Of a stretch of DNA of 64,000 bases, positions 1 through 14,420 are shown piece after piece. Every line of letters starts with the position of its first letter. The stretch's first letter is position 1. The DNA comes from Cruorifilaria tuberocauda (Eukaryota > Nematoda > Chromadorea > Rhabditida > Onchocercidae). A program made the translations under genes and the position numbers. The stretch covers positions 1-64,000 of the forward strand of contig JABVXU010000221.1 in the NCBI GenBank assembly GCA_013365365.1, given 5' to 3'. The notes under the pieces were generated by a model. That model saw only the letters and a list, made by a program, of their open reading frames with translations, was not told the origin of the DNA and made no database searches.

Positions 1-3000
1 TTCACAATTACTTTATGAGAAACAGATGGGAAATTACTGCCGGATTTTTCAGGCTTAAATCTCTCCAGTCATATTCCATGACAGCAAGCTTTTTTCTGTT
101 TCCTTTAGCGTGAGTCTGGCTTATTTTTGTGTTTCAATGCACAAATAAAATGATTGGCAACACCTATGAGGAAAAGCAATTATTGTTATTTTTCATAGGA
201 TTCAAGTAGAAATTTATTTTCTCATGGAAGCATAAAGAGTGGAATAGTTTTTGATATAATCCATCTAATCGATGATGAATAAGTTCTGATTTTCTCGTTT
301 TCGAATGCGGATTTCTCAGAAACAGAATTAAAATAGTCAATAAGAAAAGATTACTGCCGGAAAATTCTAAGAAATTACTCTTCAACTAGAATGACTAAAG
401 TCATTTAGTTTACGCCCTGACACATCTTTCCTACAAATCTTGAAGCCTTCATATGCTATGAATTTACTATTAACATTAATAATTGAAGTAATTAATAATT
501 AGTAATTTAAATAATAAAAAAAGAAACTATTCAGTGTTGAAAATAAAAGTATAAATAATTTTGCGACAGATATTCTCCAGTGCGAGCTTTAAGCAGGGAA
601 AATGGAGATATGATTTTGCTACAATTAAATGATTGGCAGTAATAAATTTATTACTGCTGATAATAGGAGTAGAGTACTATCAGTAATAATACTGATAATA
701 TGGAATAACGAGAATTTGATAAAGTGGAAATGCCGGTGAAGCCAATATTAATACTAGGATTTTATGATGCATTGATTAGAATTTCATTGGTTTTTCTTAA
801 TTGTAAATTATCTCTAGTTCAGCAAAACTGCTGATAAAAAGGAAAATTCGAATACCTGGGGATCTTCATTCCAGTAAAATAACGACAAATGTGAAATATA
901 AAGGAGGAGAAATGAATGAAGTTTAAGTGAAAAAGACAAAACGCTTATCTCTTGTAAAATTGATTTCACATTATCTCGAACATTTTCCCTTATCTCTCAG
1001 GTTGATCAATAAGAATCGGTCGATCAATGAAATGTTTCACCATTTGTTGCACTCAAGCATTCTCCCTCATTTAAGCTTGTTCCACTGTCTTCAACTCTAT
1101 GATTTCCTTTATAATTTCGGATATAATATTTTAAATTATTGATAAATTTTAAAACTGTCATCAGTTTGTGATTATGAACATTAGGTGATGATCTGATCTG
1201 ATCTATTCAACCTGACCCAACACGGTCATTAGGACAAAGCGATTAAACATATTGTGCAAAATCGTTTAGCAAATTTCTACATTTATTTATCTAATAAGTG
1301 TGTTATGAGTGGGAATTTTCTGTATGTTGGAGAGATATTTGAAAGCTAAAGATGCTTTCTGGCATTTGCATTGCTAGCATTTACAGTTATCCAAGCTCTA
1401 TTGACTCGAAATTAACGGAACGGAAAAATCTATCGCATCACATTGAATTGAAATGGAAGTATGGAATAATTGACACAATTAAATACAAAATTCTCATGCA
1501 TACTTGACTTCATCGAAATTTTCTTCGAAAATCAACTTCACTTCTGTAACAGATTCTATTTCGAGTGGGATCAGAAATTGAAATAGAAAAGATAAGGAAG
1601 GATTATTAGCGATGTGTTTCAGTAACTGTTGATAAGTGATAACGACTATCTGTCAATTTATTTACTCGCAAATATTTGACAAATAACGTAAATTAATATG
1701 TAAACAATGTCGAATGATCTCTCGAACGAACTTTATCCGTTTTAAAAATTAAATAATGACTTATTTGTCAAGGCTCTTCTGTCAATCGAAAGTATAAACT
1801 GGTAACTGTGATTGCGATGAAGATGATGGTGACAATGAATTAGAAAATGAAATCTTATAATAATGTCCTTCCTGACCTCTAATTTCATTTTTCTTACTTT
1901 TATTCAGGAATCTAAAGAAAAGTCCAGAAGTTTCATTCATTGTTTTTGCATGAAAGAATATAATAGATCCCTCCATAATAAATTGATACAAGCTAATGAA
2001 ACTAAACTGAAATGTATTAGGAAACTTTTTACATTCACAGATAAACAATGTAAAATGTTTTGCCAATTTTTTAAGTTCCATACAGATTATTTCGGATTTA
2101 TTATAAGTTTAACTGAATGATGCACTTTCTACTGCATTAGATATTCAAGCTAACAGTTCAATAATAGGCACTTGAAATGACCAAATGCTAACGTTTTTCG
2201 AGTAAAAGAAAAACATTGAATTCATTTTTAAAGAGATAATTTATAAGTGACATTATCAGTAAGCGCTTTTTGTCATTCAAGATAATACCGATCTTAATCC
2301 TCTCTAAATACATATCAAGTGATACAGTCCATCTAGCAGCAATAGCTATCAAAATTACCTCAATCAAAAATGTACAGAAATAGTGTGCTAATGATGCCTT
2401 CTAAATACAATGAAGGAAAAAAGTTTGAAATACTTAAGAGGTCGCCATTTCCGAAATATGAATTATGTGGCGATTCAAGAAGTTCGCCTGGTTTAGAAAG
2501 AGGTCAGAAGTCGCTGGAAATGGTTATCAGCACTGGGAACTGGGATTCTGAAAGCATTAGATAAGCTCTTGAAAGTTTGTGAAATGCTTGCCATTGAAGT
2601 AAGTAAACTCGGATTTTTTCGATTCCACCACCAGTAAGTATGAAGCAGCTGAAAGTTGTCTAGAATGAAACAACAAATTAAATCAAAGCCGATAGGTGGA
2701 ATAAATGTTGGCTTCGCATCATTTCACGCTCTAATCTATTATACTTATATTCACCAAACCAACGGTTCAATCACAACCATTTTTCATCTGTGATACCACT
2801 CCTTACTCATCAGCCAATATATGCTTCGTTTTATCCTTTTCAACTTTCAACTTCAACTAATTGACATGATGTCTCGGTGAGGTAACGAAATACACAATTT
2901 TTTGTTGATGCCTCACAACGATGCGACAGTACCGCCTTCCTGCCCTCGAGGGTAATTAAGGAAGGATGGATGAATAGGCCGCAAAACAAAGAGACACTTT

Positions 3001-6000
3001 TATATCTTTAATTGTTCTGTTGTTTATGTTTTGTCACTGAGAAACTGCTGGCAATTCCCTGGTGATAAGACTTCCGCGAATTCCTTACTCACAACTTATC
3101 CGTCACTTTTCTCTTTTCCGACTGAACCTCTCAGGAGGGCTTCATTCGTCACAATTGCTCTTCTTAATCGACTTGATATCACTTTGAGGTTTTCCTCTAA
3201 TTTAATTTAATTTATCCATTCCTCTTCCTCAATTTTGCAGAAGTTATAACTCCCTGAGGTATAATTCATTCTACTCCCCACAAATACTTTTATATGAACA
3301 TATAACTTTTGTTATAATTTTCCCACGATCAAATGGTTTATTCTGATTAATTCAATTGATTTAACGAAATCTGTAATCAAGTGGCTATTTCTTCTCCCGC
3401 AGACTATTTCTCCACCGTTTGCGTCTAATTGCCCAGAGGCCTTTCTCTCTGGCGTATTCTGGTAGTATTTCCTGTGGTACACATCATCCCTCAGTTACGT
3501 TATCAGAGGTGTCAGCAGAACATTTCGCCTTGTTTTGTTGTGTTGCTAACACCGCGTATAATATTTATGGAAGGAATAACAATGAGATAGTACTAGAGGT
3601 GTGGAGAAGAAAATATCCATATGCTGGTGGAAAAGAACCAAACCAATAGCTTGAATTACTCGGATGAGAAGTCTTCGAGTTGAAAAGTAACGAACTGTAA
3701 GGCATACAAAAGTATTATAGCTTACTCATCTATTTCTCCTGAATTCGCCGTTTATGCCACGTCTTCCTAAATTGAAAAATTACCTTTTCTGCGTGTTTGT
3801 CTGTGTGTCTTGGGAAATAAATAATTATTATTCTATTTCTCCAGTTCCTCTCAGTAGAAGTAATATTGTCAGGGTTAAGTATTTCTTCTTTAAGAGAGAA
3901 ATAAATAGAAAAAATGAAACGAAACTTGACTGAACTCTAATCTCTACCTTGTTTTCCTTCCGTATGGAACACTCTCACATTGCTTTAGTTTGTCTTCTGA
4001 TATTTCTGCCAAAGATTTTTGTTATTAAATAAAGTTATTTAATTTAGAGCGTTGAAACAGGTCACTACAGATACCCACGATACATAAATATCGGAGGGAA
4101 AAGAGAGTTTGGTCATAAACATATCACTTATTTATTTTGTTTACTTCCAGAAACATTTAGCAGCCGTTGTCCTAATAGAATCATCCCGCTGTCTGAGGGA
4201 CTGATAAGAGATAATTGCAAAGTTTAGAAAAAACAGTATTGATTTATATTATCCGCCTAAACTAACAATTTGGCTGCTAACGTTTATTTTGACTAATTTA
4301 AAGTTTTTTGTCTGCAAAAAGAAAGTTTTTTCTTTGAACGATCAAATAAATAATATTTTATTGGAATAAAACGTCAATTTTCATTCAGTAACACTTTTGA
4401 TTTCAAAATTCCAAACAACTCTCTTCTAATAAAATCTCAACAAAGTACTATTAGTGAAATGAGTGCACTGTGTGCTTGGCCATGCAAGCAACAAGTTGTT
4501 AAATGTTAATAATAATTTACAGGCGAATGGCGTGTTTGATTTCTGAACGTGTTTTCTAAGTCAGCAGTTTGACGTATACGCTATGCGATTTTATTTAAAG
4601 GAATTCCTGAGAAATATTCCTGTCGAAAACAAACATAACGAGCGGGAAGATACTGTACCGAACGATGAATTACTGTCGGTTGAAGTCATTCAGAAGAAAG
4701 AATTGTAAGCATCTACAAATCCACGGAGAGTAATTTTAGAATATTGCTTGCTCTCGGAATCAAAAGACTGAATCAATTCCTTTTCAGGTAATATCTGACG
4801 TATTCAGTCATATTCCGAGTACAGCATTAAGTGAAAGTTATATAAATGTTTGCTGGCTAAATTTAATTAAAATAACGACACCATTCTAACGTTAGCAATC
4901 ATTTAACTGAAATTTAGAAGGATGAACGAATGGTCGCGATAAATATGTGATGATTTCAATGATGCAAAATGAAATAGAAAATTTAATTTTGATTTGAATT
5001 AACTCTCAGAAAATCGGTGTGTGTGTGTGTGAATGAAATATGTTGGAAGAGCTAGGAGGTGGATATTAGATTTTAGTTAATTAGCTAATTTCAATTTGAT
5101 TCTATAGATTACTTTCTAAAGCTTTCTCACTTCCTGTACTTCGGTGAAGTGAGTCGAGATTATTTCCATTATATTATACATCATGATGGATTATGCTGAA
5201 AGCTTAATTTAATTTAAATATCATCAGTGCCATGGATGATGTCTATGGCTTTGGAAACTTTTTCAACAATGAAATTTTGTTCCATAAACAAGCAGAATGT
5301 ATATTTGTTCATATATATTTTGCGGTTTAATTCAATTTTTTGTGGTTTAATTTGATCTGTTTACATATTTCTGATTTAATTTAATCTGTTCTGCATAAAA
5401 TGGAAATTGATTGAGTATATGTTGCACAAGTTCGAAACAATAGTTCTTTTTGATTTAATTTGTTCAGATATTCTGTCATAGAATTAAAAACTGCAGAATG
5501 AATGAACCTATTCTTTCATTAGATTAAATTTAACGACACTTTTAATTAATTCACTATGTATCTAACTAATCCAAAGACGCTAGACATTTCTCTCTCTCTC
5601 TCTCTCTCTCTCTCAGAACAATCAAAGAGGAGGTAAGTTGAAGGAAGGAAAACATCAACTCAAATTTCACCATTTCATTACTTTCAGCTGGCAATTGCTG
5701 CCCTTCTCATTATTTCCCGACGCTAATTGTGGCAGCAAAAATTACCTCATCTGCCTGGAAAGATCTTATCTTATCCTTTCCTTAACAACACTACAATAAA
5801 TCCATTGTTGCTTTGGAAATTTCTTCTCATCGACTTTTTTGCAGGTTTCATTCAGTTTGGCAATTCTTGCCGCAGCGGTGCATTACGCAACAAAAGTTTT
5901 TGATCCTATCGACTTGTCGATCAAAAACCTACCTATCCTATCACAACAAATATTATCACATTTTACACATTCAAAATTCGAGTTGTTGAGAGTATGCAAA

Positions 6001-8407
6001 TTTCTGTTAATCATTGAATTTAAGTTAAATCCAAGTGAAACTTTAAGTTTATGCTGAATTTCTCTCGGCTTTTTGTTTTGAGCAAAGATTTAAATTATGA
6101 AAAGATAATTTTGCTCTCATTTTCAAGGAAAAATTCCAATCAATATTTTTAAGACTTAAATTACAGAAGCTGAACAAATAAGACAATGTGGAGCTTTTAG
6201 CCATCAAGCAACAAATTTATCAATTCACCCCTCTCTTTACGCTTTCTCTCACTATAGATTAAGTTTAATCAAGCATAACATAAGGAGAGGTAAAGCTCTT
6301 CAACCTGAAAGTTGAGAACATAAATGCATCTGATTTGTTCACTTTCATCAAAATTCAGTTTATCGTTTTTACGCTAATAAACTAATAAATCATTCCTGAC
6401 CTATGACATTATTTTTCTAGCCGCATAACATTATTTGTTTTCCATAGAAGTTTTGAACGTCAAAACAGGTTTTTTGACGAGAATGACTTGCTGGATCATA
6501 AGATTTCCGGAAATGTTATTTTATTTATTTTCCTTTTCAAAAATGTTTTAATAAAGTAATTCCCGATCCATAAACTCTTTTAATTAAACCTGATTGATTA
6601 CAACACTAATTCTCGATGGGTATACTTTTCAGAGTAGTAGTTATAAGTTCAATTTCAATAAAATTCGAATGAATAGAGTAAATTTATTTAATTAACTTCA
6701 ACTGTTACATATTCCTTAGTTACTCGTCTGTGTTATTTTTCTTTTCAGTTCGCGCAGGTCGAGCGAGGGCGATAAAATCTAACTCCGTTAAATACTGTTA
6801 TCTTTTTAATCTAGTCTTCCTTTGTAAAAGATCCGCTGTTCATAAAATATAAGTGATACTGATTATTATCCTTCTTTATATGCCGATTGCCAAAAGTCCG
6901 ATGAATCAAAAGATTTTTGAAGCTTAAGAAAAAATGACGAGAATGCCTTGCTGAAATTTTAATAATGAAATCCACCATACATCCTCCTTCTATAAATCAC
7001 ATATTTCATTATTCACTTAAATGAACTTTGAGATTTAGATTGCGATTAAAAATTTATGGCGAGTAAAAGTGAGAAATACTCGTCCACACTTTTTTTAGCA
7101 AAACTTTTTCCGTTTTTCTGTAAGCAACTTTTTCCACAAGATAGTGACCATTGAAATGGATCAGGTTCAGTTGTTTGCCCCATCATCACTGAGATATTGT
7201 TCAATTCCATAAACCTGAAATTGTAACCAGAAAGCTATTTGCATAACTTTAGAATTTGAAGAATTCTGAATTGTTTGTTACTCTAGGTTCTTCAGCTCAT
7301 TTATCAAATGTACTTCTTTTTATAATTGTTTCGATCATTTTAGGAATATTGGCTCATTACACTAATGATAAATTAATTTCCATTCGAAGAACACTCTTTT
7401 TTCTGAATTCGAAATTCATGAATTGAAAGTATGAATTTATGAATGAGAAATGATACAGTAACTGAAGTTAACGTCATCGCCATGACAGTCTACTTTCAGA
7501 GCTATCTTCAATGATATGAGAATTCATCAGGGAATTTCCTCATAATCGCAATCGTAGAATTTTCGCATCTGTTAAATGTTGATGCTTATCACATTAAGAT
7601 CTTCTTGAACTTCTTTGAATAAATATCACTGTTCATGATTCCTTGATCATGATCCTTCGATCAGACAAACATTTCAGTTTTCCAGTTTTAAATTCCGTGA
7701 AATTAGACTAACCGATGATACGAATAATAACTGTACCTCTAGATCACAGTAATACTGGGGGAGACAATAAACTTCCACAACTTACTGCTATCTCTGTGTG
7801 CATAGCGACCAGTCCGACATTTTCTATGCAAGGCCGTACTACTAGTATAAGCAATTGCCAAAGCTCATAATTAATAATTAAATCAAGTTTGCTAGAAGCA
7901 AATAATTAATTACAACTAAAGTGTCTTATATGCATTTCAATAGTAAAAGCTTTCCTATACGATCATTCTAAGCAGACTTTTATAATGAACATTTGCAGAC
8001 ATTTTAGGAACAAAATTCAATGATGTAAAGATTGAAAAGATGCAGTAATCCGAAAGTTTTCAAGTAATAATCCGTTGCTGTGCTAAGTGAATGAGTGAAG
8101 TAAAACGGTGTTTCAATCATTTAAATTAATTAAATTATGTTCTTGACAAAATCTCATCACAGTGTGCATTGATAACCAGGCGGTTGAAGGAAAATTAAAA
8201 TTGAAATGGTTAGCAGAAAAGTTTAGTCCTAATTTTTTCAGTCCTTCTTACATCATTGAAAAGTTGAGATAGCATTATTTAATCCTTCCTGGTTTATCAT
8301 CTTCTCTTTTTAATTGCTCGAAGATTTGAATAAAGCCGTGCAATTGTTTAAACTCCTTCCGAACTTACCCCTCATTTAATGAACAACTTTCAAATTCAAA
8401 TTTCAGG
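1..8407. other. Gene-poor region, no supported gene
   Basis: I see no gene in these 8.4 kb. Open frames are short (longest about 100 codons), overlap on both strands, lack family resemblance and are not bounded by convincing splice sites. Two of the better-looking ones, at 2370-2564 and 3419-3649, match nothing I recognise. The region has a CT microsatellite and a few slightly GC-richer patches (about 2860-3110 and 6750-6780). It could hold distal regulatory DNA of the receptor gene that follows, or small exons I cannot see. Confidence 0.6.
5589..5614 (+). repeat. (TC)13 microsatellite
   Basis: Thirteen uninterrupted TC units, directly followed by AG. The tract therefore resembles a polypyrimidine acceptor, but I see no coding exon after it. 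Confidence 0.95.
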
Positions 8408-11070
8408 ATGTCGTTTTACAAAGAGGTGCAAAATGCATCAGGTCTCAGTGATCAAGTGCCTGCATTGGAATCTTATTTGCCTAATTCAATAATTTATATC
8501 ACTCTATATTGCTTGGCTGTACCACCAAATATTCTATTAGCATATATGGGCCTGAAAAAGGGCCTCATCTCATCACGTGTCAAATATCCGACCTTAGGCA
8601 TGACAATTGCCAATTTGTATGGACTTTTTGGATATTTGATGTTGAATTCAGTCTATTTAATCATGCTATTCGGCAACATTAAGCTCAGTCTGTTTCTCTG
8701 TAGTTTCTTGCGTACAGTTGTTTACAATACCACGTACGTCATCTACTTCCTATTTCCAGTATTAGCCATTGACCAATGGCTACTGGTATGCCATAACTGT
8801 GATTTAAGCATTAAAACGTTGACGATGGTAATTCTGACATGTTTTGTGATTCCAATGTTGGTTGCCATCTACGACCTTTGCCTTCAGGACGTGCTCCTCT
8901 ACGATTTCATATTTGCGTATATACGCATGTCACCCTATACAAATGTCGTAAGTTTTTCTTCTTCAATTTCTCATATTTCAAATTAAATTTGAGTTACCAG
9001 CTAAAGAACAGAAGGAGGAAATCATCAGATACATATATTTCTGTATATATCTGGATTCCGATTTCTCGCTTTCTCCCCCTGACGATCCGGAATCCCGATT
9101 GTCAGGGGAAGAAAGCGAGAAAAGGATGAGGGAAATTGAGGATTTATGAGAAGAAAAATACTCTTCCTTACTTTTAAGAATATATTCATTTGAAATCAAT
9201 TCAAATTAGATAACGGTCACACACACTGCACATATTTAAATAGTTATTATTTAGATAATATTAATGAATTCATACATTAAAGTATTAAAATTTGGAAAAG
9301 GAAATTAAAAAATAAAATTTCAATGCTTAATTTATTAAACAAATGATATCGCTAATGATAGAAATAGAAAAGTTGATATTTTTAAGTGTTGAAAAACAAA
9401 ATAATTAGCTGCGATGCGTTGGATAATAAATTTCGCAAAGATTTCTTAAAGTAGCAGTTCGCTCACAGAAGTTCACACAACCAATAATTTGGACAACCAA
9501 AAAGCAGTGGCATTAATGCAACCTTACCTAACCCATAAATCAGCATAGCAAAACATACTGCAGTGAAAGTGATGAGTGATATACTAAATATAAATGTTCC
9601 ATTGCTTACAAAGTCTAAACGTGAAATTCGCTAGTTCAAGCTGTCAAAGTTGAAGTTAAGAGCAACACTGAAAAAGCTAATGTTTGTTAAACATTTCTGC
9701 GATTGATTGGAATATTGCTAGTTGAGAATCGCTGATTAGCACCTCAATTCTCAAGTCCTTCAAAGTAATGATCTAATGATTATTTCTAAGTAATGATTTT
9801 CAAGAAAGATTTTGAATCAATAATGGTAAATTCGTCTTCCTAATACTCCATCGTCAAGAGATTATATAATTATGGATTTCTCTTAATAACTGATATAGCA
9901 GTAATTTATAACTGTTCGAGCCATTAGTTGTTTACTGTTTGCCAGTAGCATTTTATGATTTCTAAGTTGAGTAATCTTCCACCACCAACGAATTTGTGCT
10001 TGCCGTAAACTGATTATTGTTTCTGCTATCCTAGATGAAGTTCATATGCAGGTGCAAGAATATGATAGCATTCAAATATTTCTGTATCCGTCGTTTACAT
10101 TAACTGAATGAACGTAGCTCTTTTGTCTATTTGAAGCGACAAATTAATTAATAAATTGCTAAGGTAATTTCAGTTTGTGTTCTTCGTATTATCGCCGTCA
10201 TTTTTCATCTTCTCATTCATATGCGATCTGTTGGTGCTTTCATCCATCGTCCGGAGACAAACCAAGGCAGCGAGGAAGCAAAGTGGACGAAGTTTGAATC
10301 CGAGACACCTGCAGCAACAAAAAGCGATTGTTTACACGTACATTCTGCAGGCATTCATGCCGCTCGTCCTAGCTACGCCATATTATATTGCAAGTTTGTC
10401 CTTTCATCTTTCCTCGTCAGAACACCAAATTTCAAGATGAGAAAGAATCAGCGTTATCATACGACTGACTTTCTCACGTCTGCAACTTACTTTTCATCAT
10501 TTGCTAATCAGCAAATGTTCATTAATAAAATATTGCTGTGTGTGTGTGTGTGTGTGTTTACATTTAATTGTATTATAATTCATTAATACTAAATAAAAAG
10601 GCTGGGGAATATGTGTTTAATTAGCACTTATTCATCAAGGAAAGATCAATATATTAAATTTTTTAAAAAGAGAAGTTATGAACGAAGAAATTATTCTCGT
10701 GGCATCATGGCAGCTTGATGTTATAGCAGCCACAGTCATTATATCAGGCAAAGATGAATATTGCAATTGGTAATTGTTGTAATCTGTGTAATTCATTAAC
10801 AGCGAATGATTGCACAATTTAGTCAGATGAGGTAACATTTCAGATGTATTTTTCATGTTTTCAATCGATATAAACATGATATGGTTCACTGTTGGCGAAG
10901 CGATTATTGGAATTCATCCACTTTCAAACGCTCTAATTAATTTAACCTTGCTTCGACCCTATCGACGAGCACTCGGGAAAATGTGGATGAAAAAGGAACC
11001 GAAGACTGTGCAGTACGATTCCACTACAATTGCAAATACACATTTCATGGATGGCGACTGCTTCTTGTGA
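8408..11070 (+). CDS. Nematode serpentine (7TM) chemoreceptor-like GPCR
   Basis: Three exons (8408-8947, 10174-10393, 10844-11070) join with GT/AG sites and consistent phases to give about 328 residues. The product is a multi-pass membrane protein. Exon 1 carries about five hydrophobic helices, starting at YITLYCLAVPPNILLAYMGL. Exon 2 carries a further helix, a basic loop (RRQTKAARKQSGR) and one more helix. Exon 3 has the last helix and a short tail, with HPLSNALINL then RPYRRAL, the layout seen at the end of helix 7 in nematode serpentine receptors. These sit in sensory or other neuronal membranes and signal through G proteins. The ligand and subfamily cannot be read here. The ATG lies two bases after a TTTCAG acceptor-like site, which suggests a spliced leader or a 5' UTR intron. 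Intron 1 (1.2 kb) contains a hairpin. Confidence 0.8.
9063..9121. repeat. Near-perfect hairpin in receptor intron 1
   Basis: Bases 9063-9083 and 9101-9121 are reverse complements over 21 positions with one mismatch, around a 17-base loop. The stem is GC-richer than the surrounding intron. A second, shorter inverted pair (9053-9060 with 9088-9095) competes with the loop. It could be a small RNA precursor, a small transposon remnant or chance foldback DNA. No function is shown. Confidence 0.85.
10537..10556 (+). repeat. (TG)10 microsatellite
   Basis: Ten TG units inside intron 2 of the serpentine receptor gene. Confidence 0.95.
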
Positions 11071-13601
11071 CCTTCCTTACATCCCAACACTAATATAACA
11101 ATATTGCTTACTGCTAATTATCTTCCATTTAAATTCTCTCACTTTCATCTGTGATCGTTCATCAACTCAATTTGTATGATAATCATTGATCAGGAGACCG
11201 GCAGTCATTCAACTCAAATTTTATCGTAAGATCCAGAAATCACTTTCGGTTTCTTTTCTGATAGGAATCACTTAACACTGTCACTTCAATTTTTACTCGT
11301 TCAATTCACTGTGCTAATTACGGGATGTCCTGTTTTTCCATTTGTATATTATTGCCTGACCATATTTTATTCGTTTACTAAGATGCCACATTTAAGTGGA
11401 GCAGAATCCGATTTCGAAAAAAAATCCCAAAAATCAAATTCGAATTACAACTTCCAGATCAAATTTTTGAGATTCAATAATGAATTTTATGTAAGTTTTA
11501 GCATAATACATTACAAAATTGCGATAGAACCAATTTCGATTGACTTAAACTTCCTGTTACTGGTATGTATAAAGTAATCGTAATTATATTTCATTATAGC
11601 AAGAAACCATAACTATATATCCGGGCCTAAGTAATCGTGATTTCTTTAATTTCCTTAAATAAAACACAAATATTATTGGAATGTGGTCAAACATGTGGAG
11701 GATATCAGACAACAATTCATCCAACAGAATAGAACACGACGATTCGTGATTAAGGATATAAGACTTTTTTCTTAATTAATTTTTCTATAGAAAAGAAGGG
11801 CGCTGAAGTTGTAAAAGTAATATTTAAGACGTCCGATGACATTATTCTGTTGGAAGACTGAATTATTTCTTTGTTACTCAAAATCACAGGTATTTTAGCA
11901 AATGCTCCAGAAATTCAATAAAAAATTGCGATAAGATAGAAATATTTAAAAAAATAAAAAAAAATTAAAGACAGAAAATAATAAAACATAATGTAATGAT
12001 AATGCAAACAGATATAACCTGCACATAAATTTAAAATTGTTTTAAAAAAAACAAATAACAATATTGACTAAATCTGTGAATTATTAAATATTACTGTTTA
12101 CATTATAGCAATGCTTTTGGTACTTCGCACCACCACTATTTTTGTTTGATTAAATGAGATCAGAAATAGTGGAGCAAATAAAATTAAAAACATTGTGAGT
12201 AGAGATTAACAACAAACTAAGATTCATAAAGGTTGGGAAATATTGGGAAGCTAGTGCACAATTTCAAATTTATGCAAAATAGTAGGAATTTAAAGAAAAC
12301 ATTTCAAAAATAACTACAGCTAAAAACTTTTTAATACATTCATAACACTCCTAATATTGAACTTCTTTATCGTTAGACACATAGTGGCATATAAAAATCA
12401 AAAAAAGAAAAAAAATCGTGTTCTCTAGAAATTGCGTTATAATGCATAGAAATACGAATGAGATTTACCATTATGAATATGCTACTCATCTTTACATGAT
12501 CACGGAACTATCAATGCTTAATAAATGTAGGTATTATCTGCAGAAATTTTGAAGCTAATAATTCAAAATATCACAGCAAATATAATATGACATGAAAGCA
12601 TTTCAATCTCACAGCTCTGCAAAAAAATCTGAAAAGTGAAAAAACCAAATCGCATTTCTCGTTCTTTTTCATTGTGTAATCGAAATATGCTTCTTTACCA
12701 CTTATAAATTATGGAAATCGTATAGGAGAATGTTTCCGAGCACTTTTCTCAGCAGAGTGACACTCTATGTCATTAATGCTATGCCGTTTCCCATAAGCAG
12801 TAGTTTGCTGTTTGTTAATCGAATAAGCTCTGCTACAAATTGATTCCGAATTCTGAAGCAACAGGAAAGAATGTAACAGTGTTAGCTAAGAGAATTGAAA
12901 GGTTTTTCTTCGATTTAAAAAGCAATGCTGAATTTCAAGATAAAGCCGTTTCAACTGACTGTCAAAGTTACAAATTTGAATACAACAAAAAGTTATACAA
13001 GCCAGTTTCAATAAACACAGAATTGCTATCCATCATGTCACTCAAGTAAACAAAGGCACCAATGAGAATAGGACTTATCAGTATGTATTCAAATTAAACT
13101 TCCAATTTAGTCATCGATAGTTTCCTTAAATTATTTGAATTCTTAGTATTCTCGAAGCGATTAAGAGAATTATAGAAAAAAGATCCCTGGAAATATGGTA
13201 ATAGTTTTAACATGATTAAAATGTACGATCGATTCGTCATTGCTGAATAAAAAATTTTATTTTAATGTGTAGATATTTTGTAAACCAGAAATTCGCGTCG
13301 GGAACAAGCCTATTATAAATTAACAAAATTTCGATGACTGTGCTGTTGGAATTCACTGTACTATCAAACGATTCATGTTCAAAATGATTGCGTATGAATT
13401 TAGCAAAAAAAGGAATTCAGGGTGAAATACACTACTGATAATTTCGATTTCAAAGCTAATATATGATATTAATTTTCTCGTTTTACTGCCAGTACCTTCT
13501 ATAAAGGAATATTTCTCGCTCTCTGCTTTGACAATGAGAAACATCATGGAAGATGAACAGAATGTGAAATGTGAAGAGCTAATCACGAAGAAAGAAGGAA
13601 C
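11071..13601. other. Intergenic, no supported gene
   Basis: AT-rich sequence between the receptor stop and the Ashwin-like exon. The open frames at 11311-11577 and 12840-13049 are low-complexity or unrecognised and lack convincing splice boundaries. Any 3' exons of the minus-strand Ashwin-like gene should lie here, but I could not identify them. Confidence 0.55.
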
Positions 13602-13802
13602 CTTTCGTTGGGGTTTCGGCATTGCAATTTTCTTGAACTTTTTCAATAATTCATCATCTGTAAGCTTGTTTATCTTGCCTGTATTGACACCTATTCTTCT
13701 GAATTTATACTTTAGAATACTGATTAGTTCATCTCGCGTCATCAAATCCGGAAATAGGAACGTCGATGTTGACGGCATAACCTCATCCTCGCCATTTCTC
13801 AT
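13602..13802 (-). CDS. Ashwin-like protein, N-terminal exon (gene incomplete as read)
   Basis: A 67-codon first exon starts at ATG 13802 and ends at a plausible donor (AAG then GTTCCT). Residues 16-67 hold the pattern that opens Ashwin (human C2orf49): a short F-P-D-L segment, TRDELISIL, then LTDDELLKKF and a P-K-P-Q-R motif matching P-L-P-Q-R. In vertebrates Ashwin is found with the RTCB tRNA-ligase complex. In vertebrate Ashwin an N-R-W-G segment follows P-Q-R. I could not find it downstream, so the remaining exons are unresolved, or the nematode protein is short or divergent. The open frame runs on to 13353 if the donor is ignored, but that part looks non-coding. An acceptor-like CCAG lies about 20 bases 5' of the ATG. 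The homology rests on about 50 residues. Confidence 0.55.
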
Positions 13803-14420
13803 CCTTCGCTACATCAAATAACTCTGGAAATGTTGCAATAACGCAAGAATAAACACATATACATACACATCGTATACGGAATAAATTCAACTTCGGTTCT
13901 CGAATCACTCATATAAACATTATTGCTAGATTCAGAAATGACACTGCCCATGCACCAGCTGTGGTCACCTGTGTCCATTCAGATTATTACCAGCACTCAA
14001 TATAACTGCTACAAGGCGAAATTATCCTTTTACATACGACCCTTTTGTCTCTGATCACTCTCAGTCTCTTCTACAACTAGAAATAGCATCTATCAGCACT
14101 TCTCTCAGTCTTTCATTGCATTTCTGCTACAGTCAACTATCGTTACTTCACTGCCCTACTGTCTCTCTCCCTCTTCCACCGCTGCACAATTTTCACACTC
14201 TCAATCTCTGTCCTACATCTACCAAAGTCTATTCAAACTCTCGTCTTCCTCCTTATCTCACATTTCTCATCGAAACCTCAAACGGTTCACAGTGTGGCGT
14301 AACGGTTGCATATCGGGTGAGGTCGAGTTGATATCTCGTTGAGTGGTTTCGTCTTATCACCTCAGTGCTCTCTCTTCCACACCGGTCTCAATGTTTACTT
14401 GAAACGTATTTTTAGTGCAA
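13803..14420. other. Divergent spacer, Ashwin-like gene / CFAP20
   Basis: About 620 bases separate two start codons on opposite strands. The stretch 14040-14240 is rich in C and T and carries no convincing frame. It probably holds both promoters, but no specific element is recognisable. Confidence 0.5.

Noticed and set aside
14280..14360. Possible tRNA gene
   Set aside because: Some GGT-TC-like bases occur, but no cloverleaf with proper T-arm and acceptor pairing can be drawn.
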